Positions 24,812-33,546 of a DNA stretch of 64,000 bases are shown here, piece after piece. The stretch spans positions 124,001 to 188,000 of the forward strand of contig NZ_JANJYH010000005.1 of the NCBI RefSeq assembly GCF_024609245.1, in the 5' to 3' direction. Numbering within the stretch: the first letter of the stretch is position 1; each line of letters begins with the position of its first letter. A program made the position numbers and the translations under genes. The notes beneath the pieces were generated by a model, which saw only the letters and a list, made by a program, of their open reading frames with translations, searched no databases and was not told where the DNA came from. The DNA is from Haloarchaeobius sp. FL176. Its GTDB lineage: Archaea; Halobacteriota; Halobacteria; Halobacteriales; Natrialbaceae.

Positions 24812-26481
24812 GAGTGGCCCCCCGACACGTCCGTCGCATCGCCCGGACGGAGTTCCGGCGAACCCTCCGCAAGCTCGGCGACAACACCGTCCAGGTCGTC
24901 GCGCTCGCCGTCGCCGGCCTGTTCTTCAGTGGGATCTCGCTCGGGGCCGCCTCCCTGTTCGCCATCCTCGGCCGCGAGCTCCGCACCGGGGAGCTGACCG
25001 ACCTCTCGATCTCCGGAGGGTTCGTCGGCGGCCTCCGTGGTGCCGTCGGCCTCGCAGCCGTCGGTCTCCTCGCGCTGACGACGTTCCGGACCATCGCCCA
25101 GCGCGGCAGCGTCGACGAACCCGAGACGCTCCTGCTGTCCGCCCGCGTCCGCGACGTCGTTCCCGGCATCCTCGTCGCCGAGACGGTGAGCTACCTCGCG
25201 TGGCTGGCCGTCCCGGTCGCCCTCGCTGTCGGCGGCTTCACCTACGGGGCCCGCGCGCCACTGGTGCTCCTCTTTCTCCCCGTCGTGCTCCTCGGCGTGC
25301 TCCTGCCCGCCATCTGGCTCGGTTTCTGCCTGGGGCTCGTCGGCCGACACCTCGTCACCCGGTACGAGCCCATCGCCCGCAACCGGACCGCCATCGGACT
25401 CGTCGCCTTCCTCGCCTACATGGGGCTCGTCTTCGGCAACGGCTTCGCCGTCCTCACCGAGTTGCTGTTCGAGCCGCTGCAGTCGACGCCGCTCTCGGGC
25501 TACGCGGACCTGCTCTTGCTCGGCGCGCCGAACGTCGACGCCTCCCCCCTGCGGGCCGGTGGGGCGGTCGCGACAACCGTCGGCCTCGTCGCCGTCGGCC
25601 ACGTCGTCTCGGTGCGGCTGGCGAACTACCACTGGTTCTCCGACCCCGCGACGGAGACCGAACACGAGCGCGTCGAGAGCGAGTCGGGGTTCGCGGTCGG
25701 CGACCGCCTCCTCGGCATCGTCGACCGCCCGACCCGGAGCGTCGTCCGCGTCGTATGGACCCGGACCCGCCGTGCACCCATCAAACTCGTCTACGCGCTC
25801 TACCCGCTCTTCTTCCTCGTCTCGGACGTTCAGACCATCGTCGAGACCGGGACCATCCCCTCGCACCTGCCCTGGCTGCTCGGGCTCTACGTCGCCTGGA
25901 GCGTCGCGCTCGCGTTCGCACTCAACCCCCTCGGCGACGACGGGCCCGCGCTCGAGGCGACGCTCACCGCACCCATCTCCGGCCGGCAGTACGTCGTCGG
26001 GCACGTCCTCGCCGGGGCCGTCGTCGGCATCCCCGCCGCGGTCCTCGTCGTCGCTCCGGTCGCGTTACTCAGCCCGCTCCCGGCCATCGAGGCCGCCGCG
26101 GCCGTCGGCATGGCGGTGCTTGGCACCCTACTCGCGCCGCTGCTGGCCATCGGCGTCGGCATGACCTTCCCCCGCTTCGGCAGCGTGCAGGTCGCCGGCA
26201 ACAAGCAGGCCGTCGTCCCGAGCAAGACCGCACTCGCCGCCTTCTCCCTCGCGCTCGTCGCCATCGCCGGGAACGTCGCGCTCGCGACCGACGCCGGGAC
26301 CCGCCAGCTGCTGGCCGCAGTCGCCAACGGCCTCGTCGGGTTCCTCACGCCGTGGACCCTCGGGCTCGACCCCGCGTGGCTCCTCCCCGCCAGCGCCGTC
26401 GTCGTCGCCGCCGGAATCGCCGCGCCGCTGCTGTCGTACGTCTACGCCGTCCAGCGGTTCGAGCGGTTCACGCTCTCCTGA
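24808..26481 (+). CDS. ABC-transporter-type multi-spanning permease, unpaired
   Basis: A protein of about 557 residues with roughly twelve hydrophobic spans in two halves, joined by a cytoplasmic segment (residues about 265-325). The N-terminus (VRRIARTEFRRTLRK before TM1) is typical of haloarchaeal ABC-2 type permease subunits. No ATPase gene lies beside it, so its partner must be elsewhere. The substrate is unknown. The start is uncertain: GTGs at 24796, 24808 and 24814 are all possible, and the GTG at 24808 overlaps the stop of the short upstream ORF. Confidence 0.65.
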   Translation: MRVAPRHVRRIARTEFRRTLRKLGDNTVQVVALAVAGLFFSGISLGAASLFAILGRELRTGELTDLSISGGFVGGLRGAVGLAAVGLLALTTFRTIAQRGSVDEPETLLLSARVRDVVPGILVAETVSYLAWLAVPVALAVGGFTYGARAPLVLLFLPVVLLGVLLPAIWLGFCLGLVGRHLVTRYEPIARNRTAIGLVAFLAYMGLVFGNGFAVLTELLFEPLQSTPLSGYADLLLLGAPNVDASPLRAGGAVATTVGLVAVGHVVSVRLANYHWFSDPATETEHERVESESGFAVGDRLLGIVDRPTRSVVRVVWTRTRRAPIKLVYALYPLFFLVSDVQTIVETGTIPSHLPWLLGLYVAWSVALAFALNPLGDDGPALEATLTAPISGRQYVVGHVLAGAVVGIPAAVLVVAPVALLSPLPAIEAAAAVGMAVLGTLLAPLLAIGVGMTFPRFGSVQVAGNKQAVVPSKTALAAFSLALVAIAGNVALATDAGTRQLLAAVANGLVGFLTPWTLGLDPAWLLPASAVVVAAGIAAPLLSYVYAVQRFERFTLS

Positions 26482-26499
26482 GAACCCCGCGGCGTCGCC

Positions 26500-27054
26500 C
26501 TATCGGAACCGCTCCGGCGTGATGTCCGGCAGGCGCTTCCGGACCACCGTGTACGCCAGCGAGACCACCAGCCCCGCCAGCGCGGCCTGCTCGACCCAGC
26601 CGTCGAAGACGGCCAGCCCCGGGAGCGCGAACGCCGCCCCCACGACGAAATCCTCCGGCGCGCCGTCGTACCTGACCAGCCGTCTCGGCCGGAGCCACCG
26701 CCGCTTCGGGTGGACGTACACCCCCTTCTCGCCCGTCGCCTCCCACGGCCGCAGCTCGAGCCCGCCGCCGAGTACGTCGCTCGCGGAGTGGACCGCCGCC
26801 GCGACGAGAAAGAGCGCGACGGCGACCGTCGTTGGAGTCGGATTCACCAGCGCGAGCAGGGCGACCGGGACGGCGGCGACGCTGTAGTACACCGGGAAGT
26901 GCAGCGTCTTGCGATGCGCGGCGGCGAGGTCCAGGTCCGGGAAGACACCGCCGGCGAGCGCGCCGGTGGCCGCGGCGACGCCGAACTCGGGTGCGACCAG
27001 CGCCACGGGCACCGCCAGTGCGAGCCCGACGAACGCGTGCGTGGTCGCCATCAT
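26500..27054 (-). CDS. YdjM/DUF457-type membrane-bound metal-dependent hydrolase
   Basis: A 184-residue membrane protein with four or five spans. The N-terminus MMATTHAFVGLALA contains the His of the family's first motif. The GGVFPDLDLA acidic cluster and the AAAVHSASDVLGG segment supply further conserved Asp/His residues. These are the hallmarks of the LexA-regulated, membrane-bound hydrolase family (YdjM, DUF457); its substrate is unknown, although phospholipid-related roles are suggested for relatives. It is convergent with the permease gene. Confidence 0.75.
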   Translation of the reverse strand: MMATTHAFVGLALAVPVALVAPEFGVAAATGALAGGVFPDLDLAAAHRKTLHFPVYYSVAAVPVALLALVNPTPTTVAVALFLVAAAVHSASDVLGGGLELRPWEATGEKGVYVHPKRRWLRPRRLVRYDGAPEDFVVGAAFALPGLAVFDGWVEQAALAGLVVSLAYTVVRKRLPDITPERFR

Positions 27055-27257
27055 CGTTGGTTCGTGAATGGGTCCTCGTTCCGTATGAGGTTGTCGTCGC
27101 GAGCGGCATCGGCGTCGGACGATGGCTCGGGACGGCTGCTCCGACGACGTCCACGCCAGGCGGTTACGACACGTTTCGAGTGGCCGAATCGACCACCGGC
27201 TGCGGTTCGACCCGAAACGGCGGTGCCACCAAGTCCCTCCGCGACCAAACTGGAGCC

Positions 27258-27500
27258 ATGAGTCTGACACTGTACCAGCTGGAGGGCTGTCCGTGGTGCG
27301 AGAAGGCCGCCGACAAGCTCGACGAACTCGGCCTCGACTACGAGACGATCTGGGTCGAGGCACTGCACTCGGAACGGAACGAGGTCAAGCGCGTCTCCGG
27401 CCAGCGCGCGGTACCGGTGCTGGTCGACGACGAGCACGGAGTGACGATGAACGAGTCGGCGAACATCGTCGAGTACCTGGAGACGACGTACGGGGGCTGA
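27258..27500 (+). CDS. Glutaredoxin-like protein
   Basis: An 80-residue single thioredoxin-fold protein with the redox motif C-P-W-C at residues 11-14 (EGCPWCEKAADKL). It has the cis-Pro loop RAVPVLVDDEHG and a C-terminal helix NIVEYLETTYGG, as in glutaredoxin or N-terminal GST domains. It should exchange disulfides or handle glutathione analogues; haloarchaea use gamma-glutamylcysteine. The ATG at 27258 opens the conserved fold directly. It ends at 27500, directly abutting the convergent MutS gene. Confidence 0.85.
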   Translation: MSLTLYQLEGCPWCEKAADKLDELGLDYETIWVEALHSERNEVKRVSGQRAVPVLVDDEHGVTMNESANIVEYLETTYGG

Positions 27501-29243
27501 CTACTCGGCCCACTCGGCGTCGGCGAGCGTCTTCTGGACCGTCTCCTCGCCGACGGCCGCCGCGAGCGTCTCGAACCCGGCGCGCTCGACGCGGTCGTCG
27601 GCGTCGGCGACCAGCCGGGAGACGATGAACTCCGGCGTGGAGCGCCCGAGCTGGTCGAACCGGGGCTGGTAGTCGACCTCGAGTTCGAGCTCCGGCGTGA
27701 GCCCCTCGGCGAAGATGCCGTCGACGCGAGCCGCCTCGGGAAGCGGTTCGAGGTCGTCGGCGAGGTGCGTGACGAACGCGCCGACGGCATCCCGGTCGAC
27801 GGTCAGCGTGACGAGGCCGTGGAGCAGGTCGGCGGCGCTGCCGGGCTCGGTGATGGCCTCGAACTCGTCGACGAGCATGAGCGTCCGCCCCTCGCCGGTC
27901 AGGGGTGGGACGACCGACTTGAGGGTGGACTCGAGCACGCCGGCGTTGAACGAGGCGTGCCGGCGGTGGAACACCACGTCGTCGAACAGCGTGAGTTCGG
28001 CCGACTCCGCAGGGACGGGCAGCCCCATGTGCGCGAGGACGACCGCCTGGCACACCGTCTCCAGCAGCGTCGTCTTCCCGCCGGAGTTCGCCCCGGTGAG
28101 GACGGCGACGCGCTCGTCGCCCGGCGGCGGCGTGAGGCCGTGCTCGCCGAGCCCGTAGCGCACCGGCTGGACGTCGGCGTCGCCCGCGAGCAGGTCCAGG
28201 TTCCGGGCCCCCTCCACGGCGACGGTGGCCTCGCCCTCCAGGAACGACGGTCGGGTGAGGCCGTACGCCGCGGCGAACCGCGCCAGCGAGAGGTCGAGCG
28301 CGATGTCGTCGACGGCCGAGACCGCGCGGTCGATGTCCTCGCGGGCGTCGCTGATGGCGTGCTGGAGGTCCACGCGGACCTCGCGCTCTCGTTCGTCGAC
28401 GGCGCTTGCGAGCTCCTGGGTCAGCGAGCGCAGCGCGGAGCCCACGAAGTCGGTGGCGTCGCGTGCGTCCGTCGGCACCGAATCGCGGATGCGCTCGGCG
28501 TCGACCGCGGCCTCCCCGCGGACGTAGTCGACGAACGCGCTGCGGAACTCGTCGGGCGAGCGAGCGCCGGCGTCCCGCACCGCCTCGATGACGTCCACGG
28601 CGTTGGCGTCCATCGTCTCGACGGCGGCGCGGGCGTCGCGCAGCCGGTCGAGGCGGTCGTCCGCGCCGGACGCGACCCGCCCGTCGGAGAGCGCGCCGAG
28701 CGCGTCCGCGGCGTCGGCCAGCCCCTCGCGGTCGAGGTCGCCGAGCGGCGCGAACGTCCCCTCGGTCAGCGCCAGTTCGAGCAGCGCGAGCGCGGTCTCG
28801 ACGGCCGCGAGCTCGCCGCCGCCCGCCTCGTCGTAGTCGGCGAACGCGTCGAGGATAGCCTCGCGGTCGTCTTCGGCGAGTGCCTCCCAGGACTCCCGCG
28901 CCGTTGTCACGTCGTCCAGTCGGCTCTCCATCGCCTCGCGGTGCGCCAGCGGCGTCAGCACGCGGATGCTGTCGGCGGCGTCCTGCGTGACGGCGTGGCG
29001 GCGCGCCAGCTCGATGCACTGCTTGTACACCGAGCGCGTGTCGCCGGTCGAGAGGATGCCCATACCCTCGCCGCCGCCGGCCCGCCGGAGGATGCGGGTC
29101 GCTCGGCCGCGTGAGAGCCCCGCCTCCGCGAGCGTCCGCACGTCCGCCGACTCGATGGCGTCGACGCTCCGCTCGACGCCGAGTTCCGCGACGAGCAGCT
29201 CTCGGGTCTTCGGCCCGACGCCCCAGTAGTCTTCGAGTCGCAT
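27501..29243 (-). CDS. MutS-family ATPase with N-terminal helix-hairpin-helix (MutS5/MutS2-like)
   Basis: A 580-residue protein. A helix-hairpin-helix lies near residues 4-50 (YWGVGPKTRELLVAELG, then TLAEAGLSRGRATRIL), with a long helical clamp region at 80-330. The ATPase has a Walker A loop G384-A-N-S-G-G-K-T391 and Walker B LMLVDEF at 455-461. It lacks the MutS1 mismatch-recognition and connector domains, so it fits the MutS2/MutS5-like branch of archaea, with roles in recombination or in restraining it. The Smr nuclease domain of MutS2 is not visible. The ATG at 29243 opens the HhH; the longer frame is not convincing. Confidence 0.85.
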   Translation of the reverse strand: MRLEDYWGVGPKTRELLVAELGVERSVDAIESADVRTLAEAGLSRGRATRILRRAGGGEGMGILSTGDTRSVYKQCIELARRHAVTQDAADSIRVLTPLAHREAMESRLDDVTTARESWEALAEDDREAILDAFADYDEAGGGELAAVETALALLELALTEGTFAPLGDLDREGLADAADALGALSDGRVASGADDRLDRLRDARAAVETMDANAVDVIEAVRDAGARSPDEFRSAFVDYVRGEAAVDAERIRDSVPTDARDATDFVGSALRSLTQELASAVDEREREVRVDLQHAISDAREDIDRAVSAVDDIALDLSLARFAAAYGLTRPSFLEGEATVAVEGARNLDLLAGDADVQPVRYGLGEHGLTPPPGDERVAVLTGANSGGKTTLLETVCQAVVLAHMGLPVPAESAELTLFDDVVFHRRHASFNAGVLESTLKSVVPPLTGEGRTLMLVDEFEAITEPGSAADLLHGLVTLTVDRDAVGAFVTHLADDLEPLPEAARVDGIFAEGLTPELELEVDYQPRFDQLGRSTPEFIVSRLVADADDRVERAGFETLAAAVGEETVQKTLADAEWAE

Positions 29244-29379
29244 ACTCGCCGGCAGGGCCCCCGCCCCCAAGAGGTTATCCGAAGCGGCCGGAGCGAGCGC
29301 CGGCGTCTGTGGCCGCGAAGGAACGCCGTCCGAGATGAACAATCCCAACGGGAGTGAGGACCGTGAACGCTCGGCCAGT

Positions 29380-29509
29380 CGACGTGATTTACTTAAAATT
29401 TTGACTATATCTCATGTCTCTGTCGAAGAAAGTGCTCCTACACCCCCGAATTTCAGGCTGTGAAACGGTGTCGGTTCTTTTATTTGTTTTCCAGTCAGAT
29501 GCCCGATGT
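29380..29509 (+). promoter_or_regulatory. AT-rich promoter region of the Tat-exported repeat protein
   Basis: Unusually AT-rich for this genome. It contains ttaaaatttt (about 29392-29401), an inverted repeat TTTCA-GGCTG-TGAAA (29451-29465), and a TATA-like ttttattt (29478-29486) about 27-30 nt before the ATG at 29510. The inverted repeat lies about 13 nt upstream of the TATA element, a position suited to an activator. The rest of the 266-bp gap (29244-29379) shows nothing I can name. Confidence 0.55.
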
Positions 29510-31459
29510 ATGCAGGACAGTTCCCGCAGACAGGTCCTCCGCAGTATCGGTACAGCCCTCTCCATCGGTGCGCTCGCGTCGGTCCCCGCCGCCGCAGGCG
29601 ACGCCCCCGGTCGGTCGACCGCCCTCGACCGTACGTGGCGCGACGCCGACGAGTTCGGCGAGCTCTTCGAGTACGTCCCGGCGTCTGCCGCCGGGGACGA
29701 GCTCGTCTTCGGTGCCATCGACTACGCGGCGATGCGTGAGTCGAGCCGCGAGGGGGCGACGACGGTCCCCGTCGCGGGCCTCGACGTCTCCACCGACTCC
29801 CTCTCCAAGGGTGCCCTGCTCCAGGACGGCCAGTTCGGCGGCGACGTCCGCGTGCTCGTCCTCACCGGCGACGTCTCACTCGACGGCGACGGCGAGACCG
29901 TCGAGACAGACGGGAGGGAGTACGAGCGCTACGAACGCGGCGAGTTCGTCGTCGCCGACGTCGACGACCGCCTCGTCGTCGCATCGTCGACCGACGTGCT
30001 GGCGGACGCCCTCGCCGCGAAGGCCGGCGAGCGCGAGCGCCTGCTCGCGGCCAACGACGTCGTCGCTGACGGCATCGAGGCCTTCGGCGACGCCGACACC
30101 CGTGCCGTCATGGTCGGCGACGAGGTCGGCTACGCCGAGGTCGTCGACGCCGACGTTCGCTTCTCCGGCTACGGGATGACCGTCCGCGGGCCCGACAAGC
30201 TGGAGCGCTCCTTCGTGTTCGGCCTGGAGGACGAGTCCGACACCGAGCAGGTCGTCGACACGCTGGAGTCCGAGGGCGTCTTCGGCAACGGCGACGACAC
30301 GACCGTCGAGACCGACGGCGCAGTCGTCATGGCGACGACCGTCATCGACCTCGCCGCCCGGCGGCGTGCTCGCGAGCACGACAGCCCCGGCGGGCTCCGC
30401 GTCGACCGCGACGCGCTCCGGAACGCCGACGAGTACGTCGAAATCGAGGTGACTCACGGCGAGCCGACTCCGGTCGACGAGCTCACCCTCGAGGTGGGCG
30501 GGGAGACGTACGACCGGTCTACCTGGGCCGGCAAGCAGGAGCGCATCGCCGAGGGCGACACCATCCGCATCCGCGCGTCGGACGTGGAACCGAACCTCGA
30601 GGTCACGCTCACCCACGAGACCGAGTACGCGACGAGCTCGACCACCACGTATCTCCTCGGTAGCCTCGACTTCGCGTTCGACTACGCCTTCGACAGCCGG
30701 ACGCTCGACCTCGAGTACGCCGACACGTTCGCGGTCGACGGCGACGAGCTCTCCGCCGTCGTCTTCGAGGGCCGGCAGTGGTGGCGACGCGACGACGACG
30801 ACGAGACACGGACGGAGACGCTGTGGACCGACGAGACCGTCACCGAGGGCGACACCGCCTCGCTCGACGAGGTCGACCCGGGCGAGACCGTCGTCGTCAC
30901 CTACGGCGGTACCGAGCCCCAGGACGGCATCGCATACTTCCGGCCGGAGCCCCCGGGCGACGCGACCCTCGAGTACGACTTCGCCGCCCGCACGGTGACG
31001 GCGACGCTCACCCTCGACGAGCCACGGCCCGCCGCCGAGTACGAGGTCCGCGTGGAAGACGAACCCGCGGAGACCCAGTGGGCCGACGCCGGCGACACCG
31101 TCACGGACGGCGACAGCCTCACCGTCGAGGACGTGCCGGTCGGCACGACCGTCGCCGTGGTCTGGGGCGAGGACGACGCCAGACTCGCGGTCGAGCGTAC
31201 CATCCCCAGCATCGAACTCGACCTGGCCTTCGGCGACGAGGTCTCGCTCGAGCACGTCGACGGCGACGCAGTCTCCGCTTCGAAGCTCACCGCGCACGTC
31301 TGGAACGACGGCCGGACGCTCGTCGACGTCGGCGACGAGGTCGACGGCGAGTTCGCCCCGGGCGACAGTGTCCCGCTCGGCGTCGAAACCCTCCAGCACG
31401 TCTCGCTGATGTACGACGACGAGTACTACGTGGGCTTCGCGTCGGCCCGCGACCGCTGA
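29510..31459 (+). CDS. Tat-exported protein with four tandem beta-type repeats, unknown function
   Basis: A 649-residue protein. It has a twin-arginine signal (R6-R7 in SSRRQVLRS, hydrophobic stretch to about residue 28, then VPAAAGD). An acidic N-terminal domain covers about residues 30-300, rich in YVPASAAGDELV-type strands. From about residue 308 the sequence falls into four diverged units of some 85 residues. Each ends in a motif close to EGD-x-hydrophobic-x-(E/D)DV-(E/D)PG-x-x-V-x-V, at T-E-G-D-T, T-D-G-D-S, E-G-D-T-I and P-G-D-S-V. They are probably extracellular beta-sandwich domains. No catalytic motif is seen; a surface or binding role is plausible. It has no C-terminal anchor. Confidence 0.7.
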   Translation: MQDSSRRQVLRSIGTALSIGALASVPAAAGDAPGRSTALDRTWRDADEFGELFEYVPASAAGDELVFGAIDYAAMRESSREGATTVPVAGLDVSTDSLSKGALLQDGQFGGDVRVLVLTGDVSLDGDGETVETDGREYERYERGEFVVADVDDRLVVASSTDVLADALAAKAGERERLLAANDVVADGIEAFGDADTRAVMVGDEVGYAEVVDADVRFSGYGMTVRGPDKLERSFVFGLEDESDTEQVVDTLESEGVFGNGDDTTVETDGAVVMATTVIDLAARRRAREHDSPGGLRVDRDALRNADEYVEIEVTHGEPTPVDELTLEVGGETYDRSTWAGKQERIAEGDTIRIRASDVEPNLEVTLTHETEYATSSTTTYLLGSLDFAFDYAFDSRTLDLEYADTFAVDGDELSAVVFEGRQWWRRDDDDETRTETLWTDETVTEGDTASLDEVDPGETVVVTYGGTEPQDGIAYFRPEPPGDATLEYDFAARTVTATLTLDEPRPAAEYEVRVEDEPAETQWADAGDTVTDGDSLTVEDVPVGTTVAVVWGEDDARLAVERTIPSIELDLAFGDEVSLEHVDGDAVSASKLTAHVWNDGRTLVDVGDEVDGEFAPGDSVPLGVETLQHVSLMYDDEYYVGFASARDR

Positions 31460-31534
31460 CCGACGGATTCCGGCGAGCTTCGGGCAACGCTCAACGCCGG
31501 TACGGTTTTTTCCACGCCCCGCGTACTCCGAGGC

Positions 31535-32431
31535 ATGACGGATGCCTTCGACGGTGCCGACCGCATCGACACCGACGCACGGTCGTACCGCTACTACCGG
31601 AACGCAGTCGAACGTCACTGGGACCCCGCGGACGTCGACCTCCAGCAGGACCGCGTGCGCGTCGCGGCCCTCGACGACGACACGTTCGACCAGCTTCGGG
31701 GCGTCCTCGCGCTGTTCGGCGCGGGCGAGGAGGCCGTCACCGAGGACCTCGCTCCCCTCGGGGTCGTCCTCTCCGACCTGAACGACCAGCTGTTCGTCAC
31801 CACGCAGCTCTACGAGGAGGCCAAACACGCCGACTTCTTCCACCGCTACTGGTCCACGGTCGTCGCGCGCGAGGAGGACAGCCGCGGCATGACCCGGTCG
31901 AACCCCCGCGACCCGAAGTGGTACTCCGACGCCTACGTCGAGCTGTTCGACCGGACCGAAGACGCCATGCATCGCCTCCTGACCGAGGACACCCCCCAGA
32001 CCCGCGCGGCGGCGTTCTGCCACTACCACCTCACCATCGAGGGCATCCTCGCCCAGACCGGCTACTACGGCATCCAGACCTCGTTCGACGGCAGCGTCCC
32101 GGGCGTGCCCGAGCTTCCCGGGCTCGTCGAGGGGTTCGGCAACATCCGCGCCGACGAGGGCCGCCACGTCGGCTTCGGCATGGCCAAACTGGAGGAGCTC
32201 GTCGAGTCCGGTGCCGTCGACCCCGAGGAACTCCACGAGCTGACGGCCGAACTCGCCACGCTCACCCAGCAGGCCGTCGCCGGGGCCGCGACCGACGGCC
32301 GGACCGGTGTCGGCCCCGACGAACTCGCGGAGTACGCCGCGACGAAACACGCCGAACGCATGACCCAGATCACCGACGACGACGTCGAGATCCCCGACGT
32401 CGAGGCGCTCGTGGACGTCGGGACCGAGTGA
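31535..32431 (+). CDS. R2-like ligand-binding oxidase / ribonucleotide reductase small-subunit fold
   Basis: A 298-residue ferritin-like protein. The dimetal-site pattern is visible: an acidic helix (FGAGEEAVTEDL, near 62-72), E-E-A-K-H at 94-98, an HYHLTIEG helix near 173, and D-E-G-R-H (about 208-213). This is the R2/R2lox family, which binds Mn/Fe or diiron. R2lox proteins make a Tyr-Val cross-link and oxidise an unknown substrate. Radical-generating R2 subunits are less likely here since no R1 gene is adjacent. A string of T residues about 31 nt before the ATG is its TATA element. Confidence 0.8.
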   Translation: MTDAFDGADRIDTDARSYRYYRNAVERHWDPADVDLQQDRVRVAALDDDTFDQLRGVLALFGAGEEAVTEDLAPLGVVLSDLNDQLFVTTQLYEEAKHADFFHRYWSTVVAREEDSRGMTRSNPRDPKWYSDAYVELFDRTEDAMHRLLTEDTPQTRAAAFCHYHLTIEGILAQTGYYGIQTSFDGSVPGVPELPGLVEGFGNIRADEGRHVGFGMAKLEELVESGAVDPEELHELTAELATLTQQAVAGAATDGRTGVGPDELAEYAATKHAERMTQITDDDVEIPDVEALVDVGTE

Positions 32432-32626
32432 GCGCTGCGGATTCGTCGATTCCTTACGCGGGAGCCGAGCCCACGGAGCCACGCTGGCCGCGAGCGAGTC
32501 GGACCCGGGAGGACAGGTGGTGGCTCTCCGACGTAGTCCACGTGTCGTCGAACAGCGCATCGCATCCAGGCTCCCGGCCCGTTCCGGGACCACAACGGAC
32601 TTCGGCCGTCCACCCCACCCCCGAGT

Positions 32627-32971
32627 ATGGACGCGACGGAGCCGGAGACGGCCTGTTTCGAGGCGGGCATCAAGTTCGGGACGCTCTACCACCAGTTCGC
32701 GGGGACGCCCGTCTCCCCCGAGTCGGCGGCCAGCCTGGAGACAGCGATGGCCGACGCCATCGAGAACCAGCCGCACTGCGTCGACGTGACGGTAGACGTG
32801 CTGGCCGACGCAATCGCCGACGCCCTCGCCGAGCAGTCGGCGGACTACCTGGAGCTGACGGGGCGGTTCATGGAGGTCGAGATGGTCGTCGAGTACGAGG
32901 GCACCCGCGTCGAGACGAGCATGTCGATGGAGGGTGACTACCCGATGATGCGGGTCGACAGCGTCGAATGA
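32627..32971 (+). CDS. mptD: Archaeal dihydroneopterin aldolase
   Basis: A 114-residue protein matching the archaeal MptD/DHNA family. The diagnostic stretch is FEAGIKFGTLYHQFAGTPVS, and the last part contains MEVEMVVEYEG. MptD converts dihydroneopterin to 6-hydroxymethyl-dihydropterin in tetrahydromethanopterin and tetrahydrofolate biosynthesis. It overlaps the downstream MaoC gene by four bases (ATGA), so the two are cotranscribed. The 195-bp gap before it (32432-32626) contains a weak ccttacg element near 32450 and a small ggcccgttccgggcc-like stem, nothing more that I can identify. Confidence 0.9.
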   Translation: MDATEPETACFEAGIKFGTLYHQFAGTPVSPESAASLETAMADAIENQPHCVDVTVDVLADAIADALAEQSADYLELTGRFMEVEMVVEYEGTRVETSMSMEGDYPMMRVDSVE

Positions 32972-33414
32972 AGTACTTCGAGGAGCTCGAAGCGGGCGAG
33001 TCCCACGACCTGGGGACGGTCTCTCTCGCCGCCGACGAGATACGCGCGTTCGGCGAGCAGTTCGACCCGCTGCCGATGCACACCGACCCCGAGACCGAGG
33101 AGCCGTTCGGCGGGCTCGTGGCGAGTGGCTACCACACGCTGGCGGCGGTGAACCGGGTGGTCGTCGACGAGTTCCGGACCGACGTGGCGGGCATCGCTGG
33201 CATGAGCATCGAGAACCACCGGTGGCACGCACCGGTCTTCCCGGACGAGGAACTGACGGTGGCACTGGAGCTCGCCGAGAAGCGGCCGTCGGCGGGTCGA
33301 CCGGGGACGGGTGTCGTCCGCGAGCGCATCACGGTCACGCGCGGCGGGGACGACGGCCCTGAACCGGTCCTGACGTACGACAGCGTCGGGCTGGTCCGCC
33401 GGTGCGAGGACTGA
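32968..33414 (+). CDS. MaoC-like hydratase
   Basis: A 148-residue single hot-dog protein of the MaoC/(R)-specific enoyl-CoA hydratase type. The catalytic dyad is visible as D33 and H38 in QFDPLPMHTDPE. The following GGLVASGYHTLAAVNR helix is typical. It hydrates enoyl-CoA thioesters, or acts as a related dehydratase. It follows MptD with an ATGA overlap, so translation is coupled; a functional link with pterin synthesis is not evident. The C-terminus (YDSVGLVRRCED) is intact. Confidence 0.85.
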   Translation: MKYFEELEAGESHDLGTVSLAADEIRAFGEQFDPLPMHTDPETEEPFGGLVASGYHTLAAVNRVVVDEFRTDVAGIAGMSIENHRWHAPVFPDEELTVALELAEKRPSAGRPGTGVVRERITVTRGGDDGPEPVLTYDSVGLVRRCED

Positions 33415-33491
33415 CGCCGGCCCGATGCGTCAGGGTCGTGAGTTCCGGTTCGGCTGAGCTATCCGGGCGCGAGGACGCTCAGGGCAGCCGG

Positions 33492-33509
33492 TTTCACTTT
33501 CACTTTCAG
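33492..33509 (+). repeat. Three tandem TTTCA[C/G] hexamers upstream of a TATA element
   Basis: TTTCAC-TTTCAC-TTTCAG runs at 33492-33509. It ends about 7 nt before the cttaac TATA-like element (33516-33521) of the DUF5790 gene, whose ATG is at 33547. Such a position suits a helical-phase regulator site. TTTCA is also part of the palindromes at 8044-8063 and 29451-29465, but it is a short motif. Confidence 0.4.
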
Positions 33510-33546
33510 GCAGGTACTTAACCACCTCCCGCTCGAACCGTGAGCC

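Noticed and set aside
29876-33265. A very long minus-strand open frame (over 1,100 codons) across the Tat-protein, R2lox, MptD and MaoC genes
   Set aside because: It is antisense to four well-supported genes. Its predicted protein is Val/Arg/Asp low complexity, as expected when the opposite strand of GC-rich haloarchaeal genes lacks stop codons.
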